Assembly (NCBI RefSeq): GCF_022605725.1
Contig: NC_065554.1
Location: 23,889,100-23,953,099 of the forward strand
Source: Anthonomus grandis grandis
Taxonomy: Eukaryota > Arthropoda > Insecta > Coleoptera > Curculionidae
Direction of reading: 5' to 3'
DNA length: 64,000 nucleotides
Shown here: piece after piece, positions 33,060-43,270 of the stretch
How positions within the stretch are numbered: position 1 is the stretch's first letter
Layout of the letters: each line of letters begins with the position of its first letter
Program-made: the position numbers and the translations under genes
The notes under the pieces: generated by a model
What the model was told of the DNA's origin: nothing
Databases searched by the model: none
The model's input: only the letters and a program-made list of their open reading frames with translations

Positions 33060-34230
33060 AGCAATTTTTCGACGCGACAACATTGCAAATTTCAACACAC
33101 CGTTGCATTATTACGTTGTCTTAACCGTAGAGACTACCCCGTTTTACACCAATATGAAAAAGATTTTTTTAGTTGTCTCAACGTTACGCAGTGACTACCC
33201 GTTAACTTTTTAAACGCTCTTGCAACGTTTTTAGAGTTACTGATTTTTGGACGGGTGGACGCCATAACGACAGAAAAATTAATTACTTTTTTAACAATAA
33301 ACTAATAGATCAAGCAGCTACTCCAAAAATACAACCTTTTTAATCCATCTTTTGAACAGTCCTTATTAATATTTGTTTTGTATGTAGTTTAATATAGTGA
33401 ATTATACGGGTAATATTAGAGCTATTTACATCTGTGATGTTATTTTAGCCCTAAATAACACGCGCGACCTGAATTTATAGCGGATTTTGAAAAAAAAATA
33501 AGTAATTTTTTTTATTGGTAGAAACCAGTTGTCGTCCCTGGTTCACCTGAAGCACGAGGAAGAACGGATGGATCTAACCTTAATATTTCAATTATTGTTT
33601 GTAGTTTGTTGCGCATATGCAGCACGTTTTTTTACAAACTTTAATAAACAAAAACTTTCAAAAATTCTTAAGCTCTTCAATTACTTAAAAATTCTTAGCG
33701 AAAAATATAAACTCCGAGAGAATGGAAGGACATTTTAAAGTAGTCCACATGTAAAATTTAATACAAACCTTTTCACTGCTTCTTCATCTTCCGCCACCTG
33801 TAGTAAGTTGCAGAATATTTAAAGTCTTTATATCTCTTCATTTTTTAAAGCAAAACGAAAATAATAAATCCCAATAATTTCAAGCAAAAAAAGGAATTAT
33901 AAAAATAAAAATATAGATTAAGTAGGTTATGTTGAATTGAATATTTTTTCTTCCTCTTATTCTCTCTACCTTTGTTTTTGATCTTCTTCCTAAAACTCTT
34001 TAACATGTCAAAAAGCTTCCTCTACACAAAAAAAATTGTACACGTCTGCACATCGTTGTTTTAAGTGTAAATTACTACTGCTACCATCTATAGTAAAAAA
34101 ATACGTTGTAAAAACAGCAGAGTTTTACAACAGTTGCGATGCAGATACGTCGAAGTTTGGTCGAAAATAAACGTCGTTGCAAAACCAACTAAATTTTGCA
34201 CTGAAAACAACGTTGCAACTAGTGAAAATA
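33060..34230. mobile_element. Candidate DNA element inserted in the LINE
   Basis: About 1.17 kb of unrelated DNA splits the minus-strand LINE between its endonuclease and the WWNDE linker. Its margins are rich in TTGCAACG/CAACGTTG words (33075-33110, 33190-33220, 34095-34215) facing each other. One 69-residue plus frame (33529-33738) has no recognisable family. Clean terminal repeats or a target duplication could not be fixed by eye. Confidence 0.35.
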
Positions 34231-34239
34231 CGAGTAATC

Positions 34240-34950
34240 TCAACTTAGGTGACTGCAAATTGTTACTTGGGAAATTTCCTGTCTAGTCTGTTCTAGTATA
34301 AAATTGGAGTACTTTTATTGGTTAGACTGTCTACATTATATTGTTTAGTTATTTGTGCACTTCTCTGTTCCTTAAACTGTCTGTGATCTAAATGGGACCG
34401 GCAATTTTTCTGTGAGTAGATAATGATATAAGCCGCAAGTGGCTCCTCTATATGCTCAGACGTCATTTATTCTTAGCATCGTAATTTGTCCTACTATTAC
34501 GTAGTCGATGACAGATTTAGGGTTTCTTATAAGTTGTTTCTATGTGTATATATAAATTGATGGAGACTATTTAGATCACCAAGTACTCTTAGTTCTCTTG
34601 ATTTGCCTATTTTCATAAGTTCATGTTGAAAAAATCAAAAAAATCATTCTTGGTTGCTACTGGTTTATGATCAGATATATATTTTAGTTGATATCCTTGA
34701 AGTCGGTTATTTTATCCTTATATTTTTTGTGTGTCATAGTCGAGACAACCCCTTTTTGCCCGTAATTATAGGTACATAGTTATTAGAGATTTCTGTACCT
34801 GTACCTTTCTTTTTTGTCTCCATTAAACCCACTATTTCTATACTTAAAGTAGCTCTTGTGATATTTCTTCCACTTTTCCTTTAAGTCCTTGGACGTCCCA
34901 AGTACCAATATTCATACTCCTTTTTCGTAGCATCTGTTTTGAGGCTATTG
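34240..34950 (-). pseudogene. LINE endonuclease-domain fragment
   Basis: Minus-strand frames give GDLNS, FIYTHRNN, then SVIDYVIVGQITMLRINDV and AYRGATCG-YHYLLTEKLPV, which follow the order of the apurinic-type endonuclease of RTE/CR1-like ORFs (the motifs normally DFNA, THxDxRxxxxxIDY and RGADxGSDHxLV). The linker resembling KYNVDSLTNKSTPILYQNRL follows near 34290. Frames shift repeatedly. It is the upstream half of the LINE continued at 33055-32188. Confidence 0.65.
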
Positions 34951-35387
34951 TTAGGTTATTAGGTTAGCCCAAGCTCTTAGGGCCAGATAATTTTGTTTGT
35001 CCTTTTAGGACTGTGGAGATCAATATAAGAATTACATTTAATCATTATTATATAGGGTACTAACAAACACTGATCTGAAAAATAAACTGAATCTTAAGGA
35101 GCAAATTATAATTTAAATGTTATATAATTCGTTCTTATAAACTAACATTTGATGATATTAAATCTAATGGATTACAATTTTCGAAACCAAAAAAAGGTCT
35201 GAAAATTTAACTGAATTCAAAATTTTACATTTACAATAATTGGCAGATACAATCAAGTAAAATTTTTGTTCTTAAAAAAATGCTCATAGTTCAAAAACCA
35301 GCCAAATAAATTTTTGAAGATTATAAGAAGTAACATCTTAAGTCTGACCGATGCATTTTTGACACGCTTTTATTAGCTCGGGTTGTA
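34951..35387. other. Spacer before the second mariner
   Basis: AT-rich; nothing recognised. Confidence 0.4.
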
Positions 35388-35389
35388 TA

Positions 35390-37289
35390 CAGTGTCCGCC
35401 TAAAGTTCCACATAAATTCGATAAAAATTAAAGACATGATTTTTTGAGAAAACGCTCGGACCCGTCGATTTTTATTTTAAGTTGCGCATTATTTCACATC
35501 AATTTTTGTATACAGGGTGGAACAAAAAACAAGATACGACGTCATCGGTCATTTTTTTAAATGGAATGCTATATTTTTTATTGCATTTAAGAAATATAGG
35601 CGAAATTCCAAGCAAGTTTCGTATAACACACCTTATCTCAAAACTCAACTATTTCCGAAATATTTACATTTAAATAACAAGAAAGCAAGTACGTCTATTT
35701 ACAAATTAAGGTAAAATCGAGGATAAAAATAATGTTATAAACACTGCCAATTGTTTCTATTTCCATGGTTGCACTTGTAAAGAATCTCCATTTTGGAATG
35801 TCACTGTCAGTTCGAAAATTAATAGTTTTTATCAGAATAAATTATGGCTAATTTAACGGAAACCCAACGAACTGAAATTTTGATGATGCTCGGGTACGGG
35901 GATCGAGTGCGTACGCAAAAAGAAGTAAGTGAACTGTTTAACGCCAAATACCCAAACCATCCTATTTCTCAGTCAACAGTTAGTAGAATAGAGCACAAAT
36001 TCATAACTTCAGGTCATGTTAGGGATTTGGCAAGATCAGGTCGTCCAAAAATTTCTGAAGAAACAAAATTAAACGTTCTGCTCTCCGTCGAAGAAAATCC
36101 AAACAATGCAACTTCACAAATTTTAGTTGAAAATAATATAGCCGGAACGTTAGTAAGACGCATCTTAAAAGCAAATGAATACCACCTTTATAAAATTAGA
36201 CTAATACATGAATTAAATGAGGACGATCCTGATTGAAGAAACCAATTTTGCGAGCAAATGATGAACATTTGCAATAATAACCGTCAGTTTGTGTTACGAG
36301 TTTTATTTTCGGATGAAGCAACTTTTTGTTTAAACGGTGTCGTAAATCGGCAAAATTGTCGGTACTGGTCAGTGTCAAATCCACACTGGGCAACTGAGGC
36401 TCATACACAGTACCGTAAATCTATTAATGTTTGGGCTGGTATCGTGGAAAATAAAGTAATAGAGCCATACTTTTTCGAAGAAAACTTAACAGGACAACGC
36501 TATTTAAATTTATTTTCTTCAAGAAGATCTTATCCCTGCTTTGGCTGCCCTATACCCAGACAAACAAGACCCTGCTGTCCCGACAGATAGTTTGTGGTTT
36601 CAGCAAGATGGCGCACCGCCACATTTCTTTCGAGATGTCCCTAATTACTTGGATACAGTGTTCCCAGGAAGATGGATAGGACGAAGAGGGCCAATAGAGT
36701 GGCCGGCCAGGTCACCAGACCTAAATCCCTGCGACTATTTTCTATGGGGGTACCTGAAAAGCAAAGTTTATATTGAGAAGCTAAACAACGTAGAAGATTT
36801 GAAAAATAGAATTAGATATGAAATTAGACGTATATCACCCGAAATAATTGATAGTGTTTTACATGAGTTTGTAAACCGTCTTGCTTTCTGGCAAGAAGTA
36901 AAAGGGGACCAGTTAGAACACTCGATATATTAATAAGAGTTTTCACAGTTTATAACATTTTATCCTCCATTTTATCTTAATTTGTAAATACTTGCTTTCT
37001 TGTTGGTTAAATGTAAATATTTCTGAAACAGTTGAGTTTTGAGATAAGGTGTGTTATACGAAACTTGCTTAGAATTTCGCCTATATTTCATAAATGCAAT
37101 AAAAAATATAGTATTCCATGTAAAAAAATTATCGATGGTGTCATATCTTTTTTTTTGTTCCACCCTGTATATAAAAATTTATGTGAAATAATGCGCAACT
37201 TAAAATAAAAATCGACGGGCCGAGCGTTTTCTCAAAAAATCATGTCTCTAATTTTTATCGAATTTATGCGGAACTTTAGGCGGTCACTG
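35390..37289 (+). mobile_element. Second mariner family, degenerate full-length copy
   Basis: TA at 35388-35389 and 37290-37291. Inverted repeats of ~330 bp begin CAGTGTCCGCCTAAAGTTCC on the left and the complement of GGAACTTTAGGCGGTCACTG on the right. A second TACAGGGTGGAACAAAAA-like word inside each arm (35512 and about 37160) resembles a mariner end in its own right, so the arms may be composite. It carries GACCCGTCGATTTTT at 35459-35473, as in the first mariner family. Confidence 0.92.
35844..36933 (+). pseudogene. Mariner-type transposase with one nonsense codon and one frameshift
   Basis: It starts MANLTETQRTEILMMLGYGD. The HTH lies in the first ~60 residues. D1 is in VLFSDEATFCLNG (about 36300). 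D2 is in FQQDGAPPHFF and D3 in WPARSPDLNPCDYFLWG, again with 36 residues between. The frame is broken by TGA at 36234-36236 (after NEDDPD, probably from CGA) and by a one-base shift near 36505-36520 (NLFSSRRS versus YFLQEDLIPAL). Otherwise ~360 codons are preserved. It is related to, but clearly distinct from, the transposase at 27930-29111. Confidence 0.9.
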
Positions 37290-37291
37290 TA

Positions 37292-37700
37292 TATGTATGT
37301 ATGTAACGGAGTCTTTGAGCTTAATTTTCACTGGTTTCTAAAAGTCTGATCAACTTAAAACTTTGCACACGTATCAAGGATCGATGACAATGCAATTATT
37401 TGATAACAGTTTCCCATTATCCTTATTAGGACTGCCAGGATTAATAGATTCTTTTGGACTTGGACTTGCTAGTTTAATGGCTCTGCTACGAGGCAATCTG
37501 CCAGCACGATTTGGAGATTCGGGAAAACCGTCGGGTATGTACCCTGTTCCCCGAAATCGATAATTTCATAATCGTTAATACTGAAATGCACGGTGACGCC
37601 TCCCCCGCGATGCATCCGGGTTGAATAGGTTCAGCTACCACTGGCAAAGGGCAGGAAAGGGTCTACAAAAGGATTTTAAAGGATGAGAAAGGAAAAAACG
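37292..37700. other. GC-richer flank with a possible but unproven exon
   Basis: A 66-residue plus frame (37363-37563) contains a consensus-like donor G|GTATGT at 37535. No acceptor, domain or homology is visible, so I do not call it a gene. Confidence 0.25.
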
Positions 37701-37705
37701 ACCAC

Positions 37706-37842
37706 GTGTTGACTAGGTGAAAGATAACGCGGAAGTGAGCATGATACTTTCACTAAATTTAATTCTTTAAGGCACGTTATATCTAACGTCGCGTCTGTTG
37801 ACGTTAACGGGTGTTGACTAGGTGAAGGATGACGCGGAAGTG
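37706..37842. repeat. Short direct repeat, 32 bp, 105 bp apart
   Basis: GTGTTGACTAGGTGAA followed by AGATAACGCGGAAGTG (37706-37737) recurs at 37811-37842 with two changes. The second copy contains GATGACGCGGAAGTG, a CRE-like half-site abutting an ETS core. CACGTG overlaps the first copy at 37703-37708. Confidence 0.65.
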
Positions 37843-40339
37843 TGAATAAATTCTTTTTTATTTACACTGACACACAAGTTTGGTTAACCTTCAAAAACAA
37901 TATGTGATCAATGACATTTAAATGGGTCTGTCTATAGTTGGACGGACAGCCAGCAGAAACATGCTTAATTGTACCTTAAATTCATTGTATTTTCTATGTA
38001 TCAAATTAGTATACTTTTTTAGTAAACATTCATTTTATCGATTTTTAGTAATCATTCATTTTATTTTAATAATAAGAGTAAGAAAAGTTTGAACATGCCG
38101 CCGCCCCTACAGGTATCCAGGTAATATGGCATTCTTTCAACAAGATAATAAATATTAGTTTAAAAAAAAATTAAAAAACACGATTTTATTGCCAATCGAA
38201 CTAAAAAGTAGAAAATAATTTTTAATTACAAAGAGTTTTTATTACAGTAGTAGAAGATCGGACAATCCATTATAAATAATTACCTCAAATAAAAATCGTA
38301 AAAAAATTTAAGTTTTTATTTATTATGGTAATAATAATTCAAATCAGAGTAAAAAACATGGACTGCATTTTACTTTATTTTCATAACTTTTCTGTCATAG
38401 ATGGTTGCCAATAGAATAATTGTCATATTTAATATATGACATCAATTATTCTGTTTATATACTTGAATGCTTTGAAATTTTTGCCATAACGGTTTTTATT
38501 AATTAAGTTGGAAAATTTTAATCAGAAAAAAGTAAACACTATCTCTGAATTTCTTATAGGAAAAAGCCATCTATTATAATATAAACAAAATTACAAAAAA
38601 AAATCAAGTAGAAATTTCATGCAAATTCGATACAGTATTCAATTTTTTGAATGGTTAAAAATACATATCAGCTGTTTTAACATCAGTATGTAATGAATAT
38701 GTATGTTTATATTTTCTATGTAAAATCAGAATTTAGTACATACACATTTAGATCATTACATGATTATTATCACACCATTTTAGATCCAAATAACATAAGT
38801 AATTTTAACCAAATTATTGTTGTGAACTTCTTAATAAAACAAAAAATATAAAATTCTTATACCCGATTCATGCAGTTTATCTTGTCCCAGTTCACGCACC
38901 TACATCGAAAATTGAATACACCCAACAACATGCATTATAAAAGAGCAAATTTCGGCTGATATCGGTGCTCAATCGGTCCTTTAAATATTAAAGGGCGAGA
39001 CACTCGCGTGTCGCGCGGGCTTAAGGGAACGAACGAGAAAAAAAAATGAATAATAAAAAAAAAGTTTCCTCCCAAAATGAGACATCCTCGTTTTTTTAAA
39101 TAAGGGTTCGTATATATATCTTAACTCGCACGTGGAATACTAAATAAAACCCCGACAACTGGCATCAGACGAGAACAAAACAAGATTACCAAGAGAGATA
39201 AATAAATAGCAAGTAACTTTTATCTCGTAGGAAAAACTTTTAAGAAACTCAGAGTACAATAATCGATTGTCGCACTACATCATAAATAAATATCATAAGC
39301 TCGTAATCGGGGAAACTTTCCTGACGGGGAAACTTTTCTTTCGTCCTGTCGCTCGTGCTGCGTTAATAATGTTTGTTTTCCGATTTTCGGTTTTTACCGC
39401 TTACAAGATGAATTATTGAAGTTTCCTTTTGTTAAGCAAGTCGCAGCCTTAAAGAAAATTTACCCTTTTGAGACCTTGTATACGCCAATACCTCGATCAT
39501 CATCTAGAATTTGTTTGAATTTGGCGCAAAAATTTGCTTTTCACAAAGTGTCCATCTACTATTGAAATATTTTTCTTAGATCCAAATTTCTTTATAGTCA
39601 CAAAGCTAGTTTTGGAACTGTAAAAATAGATTTTTATTAATTTTATATTTGTTCTAAATCACATAGCCTTCTCTGTTTGTTCAGACAAGTCAGTTGATTT
39701 AGGATGCGTTGTTCTTAAGAGCAGTCAGTTGTGGTTTAATAAGTATTTTTGGTGCATCCGACCTGTTATTAAACACTGAATATACAACGGTTTTCTTACA
39801 AAATGAGCAACAAAATTATTGGATATGCTGCCCAAACGAACAGCTTTAGAAAGTTTTCCTGCTGTCGGAAATTTAAACCTTATTGGTAGGTTGCTTTAAT
39901 ATTTTGAATTTATTGTAATCTAGTATCTAGCATTGTTTGCATTTCTAGGGTATAATTTTTCAATTTTCATTATTATCACAATAATATTTTTACATGCAAA
40001 TTTTACTTATAATTTTCAAATATTCTTGATAGTTGATCGGATAATAATAGGTAAAATTGAAATTACTTATTAGCAGATTTTAATTAGGCACCATTTTTTT
40101 CGGACCACTCTGACTACGCTCAAGGACCAGGATCAACCAGCCAATCAATTTAAGTTAAGTACAGTAATAATATCGGAATGCACTAGATAATCCCTTTATT
40201 TTATATTTTTTAGAATAACTTGATCAAAAACCTTTTGATTTCAGTGACTGTTACAGATGCAGACTATGTTCCAAATCCCAGCAACCTATCAGTTTGAATT
40301 AGGTTTTCAAACTATCATTAAATTTCGGTTCAATCCACA
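37843..40339. other. Intergenic, no supported gene
   Basis: AT-rich with a mildly GC-richer block at 38880-39480. No terminal repeats or coding blocks are recognised. Confidence 0.5.
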
Positions 40340-41430
40340 CTGTCTAAGGTATTGGAGACCCAGACGAAGACCAGAATTCTGACTTTTTGTCTCAGAATAG
40401 GATTTAATCCACTAATCAGACTCCAAAAAGCCAAAGGTACTCATGATGCTATATTTACATTCTTGGATGGTGTTCATGGGATACTGTGGTATAAGCTTGT
40501 CAGATACGGGTTCAGAGGTGTTGCTCTACAGTGGCTCAGGTATTATCTGATTCATCGCACTCAGAGAGTTGCAGTTGGTGGATCTCTGTTTGGATGAAGA
40601 ATACAAGGATCAGTGCTAGTGCCTCTGTTATTCCTATTTTACATCAATGACTTTAACTCTCTGCAACTTTGCGCCCAGTTGGTTTTATTTCTAGATGATT
40701 CCACAATTTCTTGGCATCATATGGATCCTGCACACGTTAGAAATCTGATCGGATCTTGCAATGATGAGAATGGTGTGCCTTAAACAGATTTGTGTTTATT
40801 GCCAAAATATCTTTCGTTTTGGGTTTTAAGTGTGACGTAAGGAATGTTATGTTTGATGAGCAGACACCTCTACCAAATTAAGAGAGTTGCAGTTTCTTAG
40901 GTATTACCATGGATGATCAACTGAAATTTAAGAATCACGTTCTAAATCTAGGATCCAAGATATCTTCCGGGTGCATTACTCTCAGGGTTGTGAAATATGA
41001 GCTTGGGAAAGATGTTGCCTGTTCGGTGTTCTTTGCCTTAATAGAATCACATGTTAGATATGATTTACTATTCTGGGCTTTAGCTGGGAAGGGTCTATTG
41101 AATACACTATTTTTAATACAAAAGAAGGCACTAAGATATCTCTGTTCCTCTGATTTAGGAGCTTCATGTAGACGTCTGGTTATTTAGAAAGGATCCTGAT
41201 ACTCTAGTCATTATTTATAAAAAAAAAATACTGCTGCTTAAGGCTTATTACAGTATTGAGAAATTTTTGAATGACAACATTTGACCTTATCCATTACTGC
41301 ATAAATTAAATATTAGTTATGTTATTTATGTGTGCTCTGTTCCAGGATTCTGTTCTGATTGATGTATAGTCTTATGGATCCTTTATGGTTTTAATTTTTG
41401 TTTACTGTTAACCAATTGTATGCATGTACT
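40340..41430 (+). pseudogene. LINE reverse transcriptase remnant C
   Basis: GTHDAIFTFLDG and ILWYKLVRYGFRGVALQWLR (40430-40540) are RT blocks with the motif A segment partly deleted. VAVGGSLFG and QGSVLVPLLFLFYINDF (about 40570-40655) are motif B. LVLFLDDSTISW (about 40680-40715) is a changed motif C (LDD rather than ADD). FLGITMDDQLKFKNHV and LFLIQKKALRYLC (40895-41140) are thumb segments. At least three frame disruptions. Jockey-like by appearance. The 3' limit is approximate. Confidence 0.78.
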
Positions 41431-41555
41431 TTGCATTATTTTTAAAAGTAATTTTTAAGTTTCCTGTAATTGTTATATTGTTTGTACACAAACTTTATAC
41501 ATGTTATATCACTGGATATAACATACATATATTCTTTAATATAGCACATAAAAAG

Positions 41556-42960
41556 ATGTCGAACTCCTTGGAAAAAAAAGTTTGCAGAAACAATAAAAAT
41601 CCATCACGTTCCAGGCAAGTTCTTGAACGGTAAACGATGCAATAATTTTTATATATCTATTTTTACATCATTTTGGAATCTTATAGGCAACGAGATTTCC
41701 TCAATATTCTGGTAAAGGGTATCGGTTGTGAAAGAAGAACAACTGAAACTAACAACAAAAGACGACTCAAATCCATAAAATTTTATTTACGCATTAAGGA
41801 CTCTAAAATAAACGTATGTAGAACACTGCTTTGGGCTTAAAAGAGATTTTTTAATTTTGTTAATATAGAAGCGTCTTTCAAGTAGTAACACTACAGAAAT
41901 AGATAAAAGAGAAAGCGGTTATGGTACCTCAAAAATAGCAGAAAAAGCAGTACATTTCTTAAAATAACATATTGTAACCATATTATAAAGACCAAGAAAC
42001 CAATTAGCGGCAATCTTCCGGAACAGCGTTCTGCCGAGTATATAAGGAGCCGCATCGCCGATAGTTGCCAGTTGTCAGTTCAGTGAAGTGCAGATCGAAA
42101 TATTGGCGCGAAATTTAAATAGTTGTAAATAAATACAGCAAAAATTAATATTTTTAGTAATCGTGAGTGATGGTGTTTTGGTAGTGAAGTGTGGAAATAA
42201 ATTTATTGACTGTTTTTGATTGTTTTAATTCATACCACTGTATTCTCATTACTGTAGTAAAGATTTGAAAAAACTCTACTCGAAACCAAAATTAAACTTA
42301 AAGTAGAGGTACAGGGTATACAAAGAAGAGTGTGCAAAAGAAAACAAGAGTCATATTTTTAAGTGTCATTCCATAATCCCAGAGATGACCAAGGTCCATT
42401 ATATATATCGTATGAAAACTACATTAAAAATGAAAAAAACTTGGATCAGGATGCAGCTAAAGAAAATCCATAAGAAATACATACAGAAATAGCAGCCAAA
42501 AATGTCCCAGTTTATTTGATTCATGAATGGGGAACAATTGCTCAAAATGCCAAGAAAAATTATCCTAAGTATGAAGTTTTTCAAAAGAAAGACATTGGTT
42601 CTTTCGACTAAAAAATTCATAGCTAATTATGATAAACAGAAACAAGGATCGAGATGACAATGTGGTAAGTTGGCACCATATTAAGTGGATCAGATTTGAG
42701 AAGGTATTTCCTTGTACAATGATAATTTACATGAACTTTGATGAAGATTTTCGCTCTTCTACGTAGAGATGGAACATAATCAGATGTCTCAAATCCTTAT
42801 ATGAAAAAAGAAAGAAAATGTAAGCAGTAAATCTAAAACATTTAAGAGAAAATTGCAGTTCTAGAACTGCAAATGACTGTCGGCTCTTTTTTACAAGTTT
42901 GTTAACTGACAAAAGCATTGAGGTTGAAGCTGTAGCTCCAGATGCGAATCACCTTGCATT
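41556..42960 (+). pseudogene. Insect transposase-family gene (IHEWGT family), interrupted
   Basis: The N-terminal part starts MSNSLEKKVCRNNKNPSRSR and includes KFYLRIKDSKINVCRTL (about 41780-41825). The central, cysteine-bearing part is absent, replaced at about 42004-42290 by the heat-shock-like module. The C-terminal half resumes with NVPVYLIHEWGTIAQNAKKN (about 42505-42563), HHIKWIRFEKV (about 42680) and MNFDEDFR (about 42733). I know this arrangement from many uncharacterised insect proteins thought to be DNA-transposon transposases, possibly Sola. Stops and shifts are frequent. A relative lies at 47966-48700. Confidence 0.6.
42016..42290 (+). promoter_or_regulatory. Heat-shock-like promoter and leader module, copy 2
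   Basis: TTC-n2-GAA (42016-42023), TATATAAG (42039-42046) and GTCAGTTCAGTGAAG (about 42074) are arranged as in copy 1, and ~240 bp downstream align with it at roughly 80% by eye. GAGTATATAAGGAGCCGC is identical in both. The initiator A is either 42070 or 42077. It lies inside a broken transposase-like gene and has no exon of its own in view. Confidence 0.55.
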
Positions 42961-43270
42961 CGAAGACCTTTTCTTACAATACTTTTGTTCTTTTTTAATT
43001 TTTTATTAGGATTTCCTCTTTAGGTTAGCTTTTTGTGTTGCTACAATTTTGACAAAATATTTTATGTCAATCATAGCTATCTGCATTTTTCTTGCTTAGG
43101 TTATTTATTATTTACTTGTTACAAGAATCTGGATTAATTTAAAAACATGTTATATTTTGCTTATTGAAGTAAAAAAGGTGTTTTATTGAAATATTTATTT
43201 TATACACTTGATTTGATACAGCCTTTATTTGCTGTTTCAAAGGCTAAAATTTCTTTATAATTATATTGTA

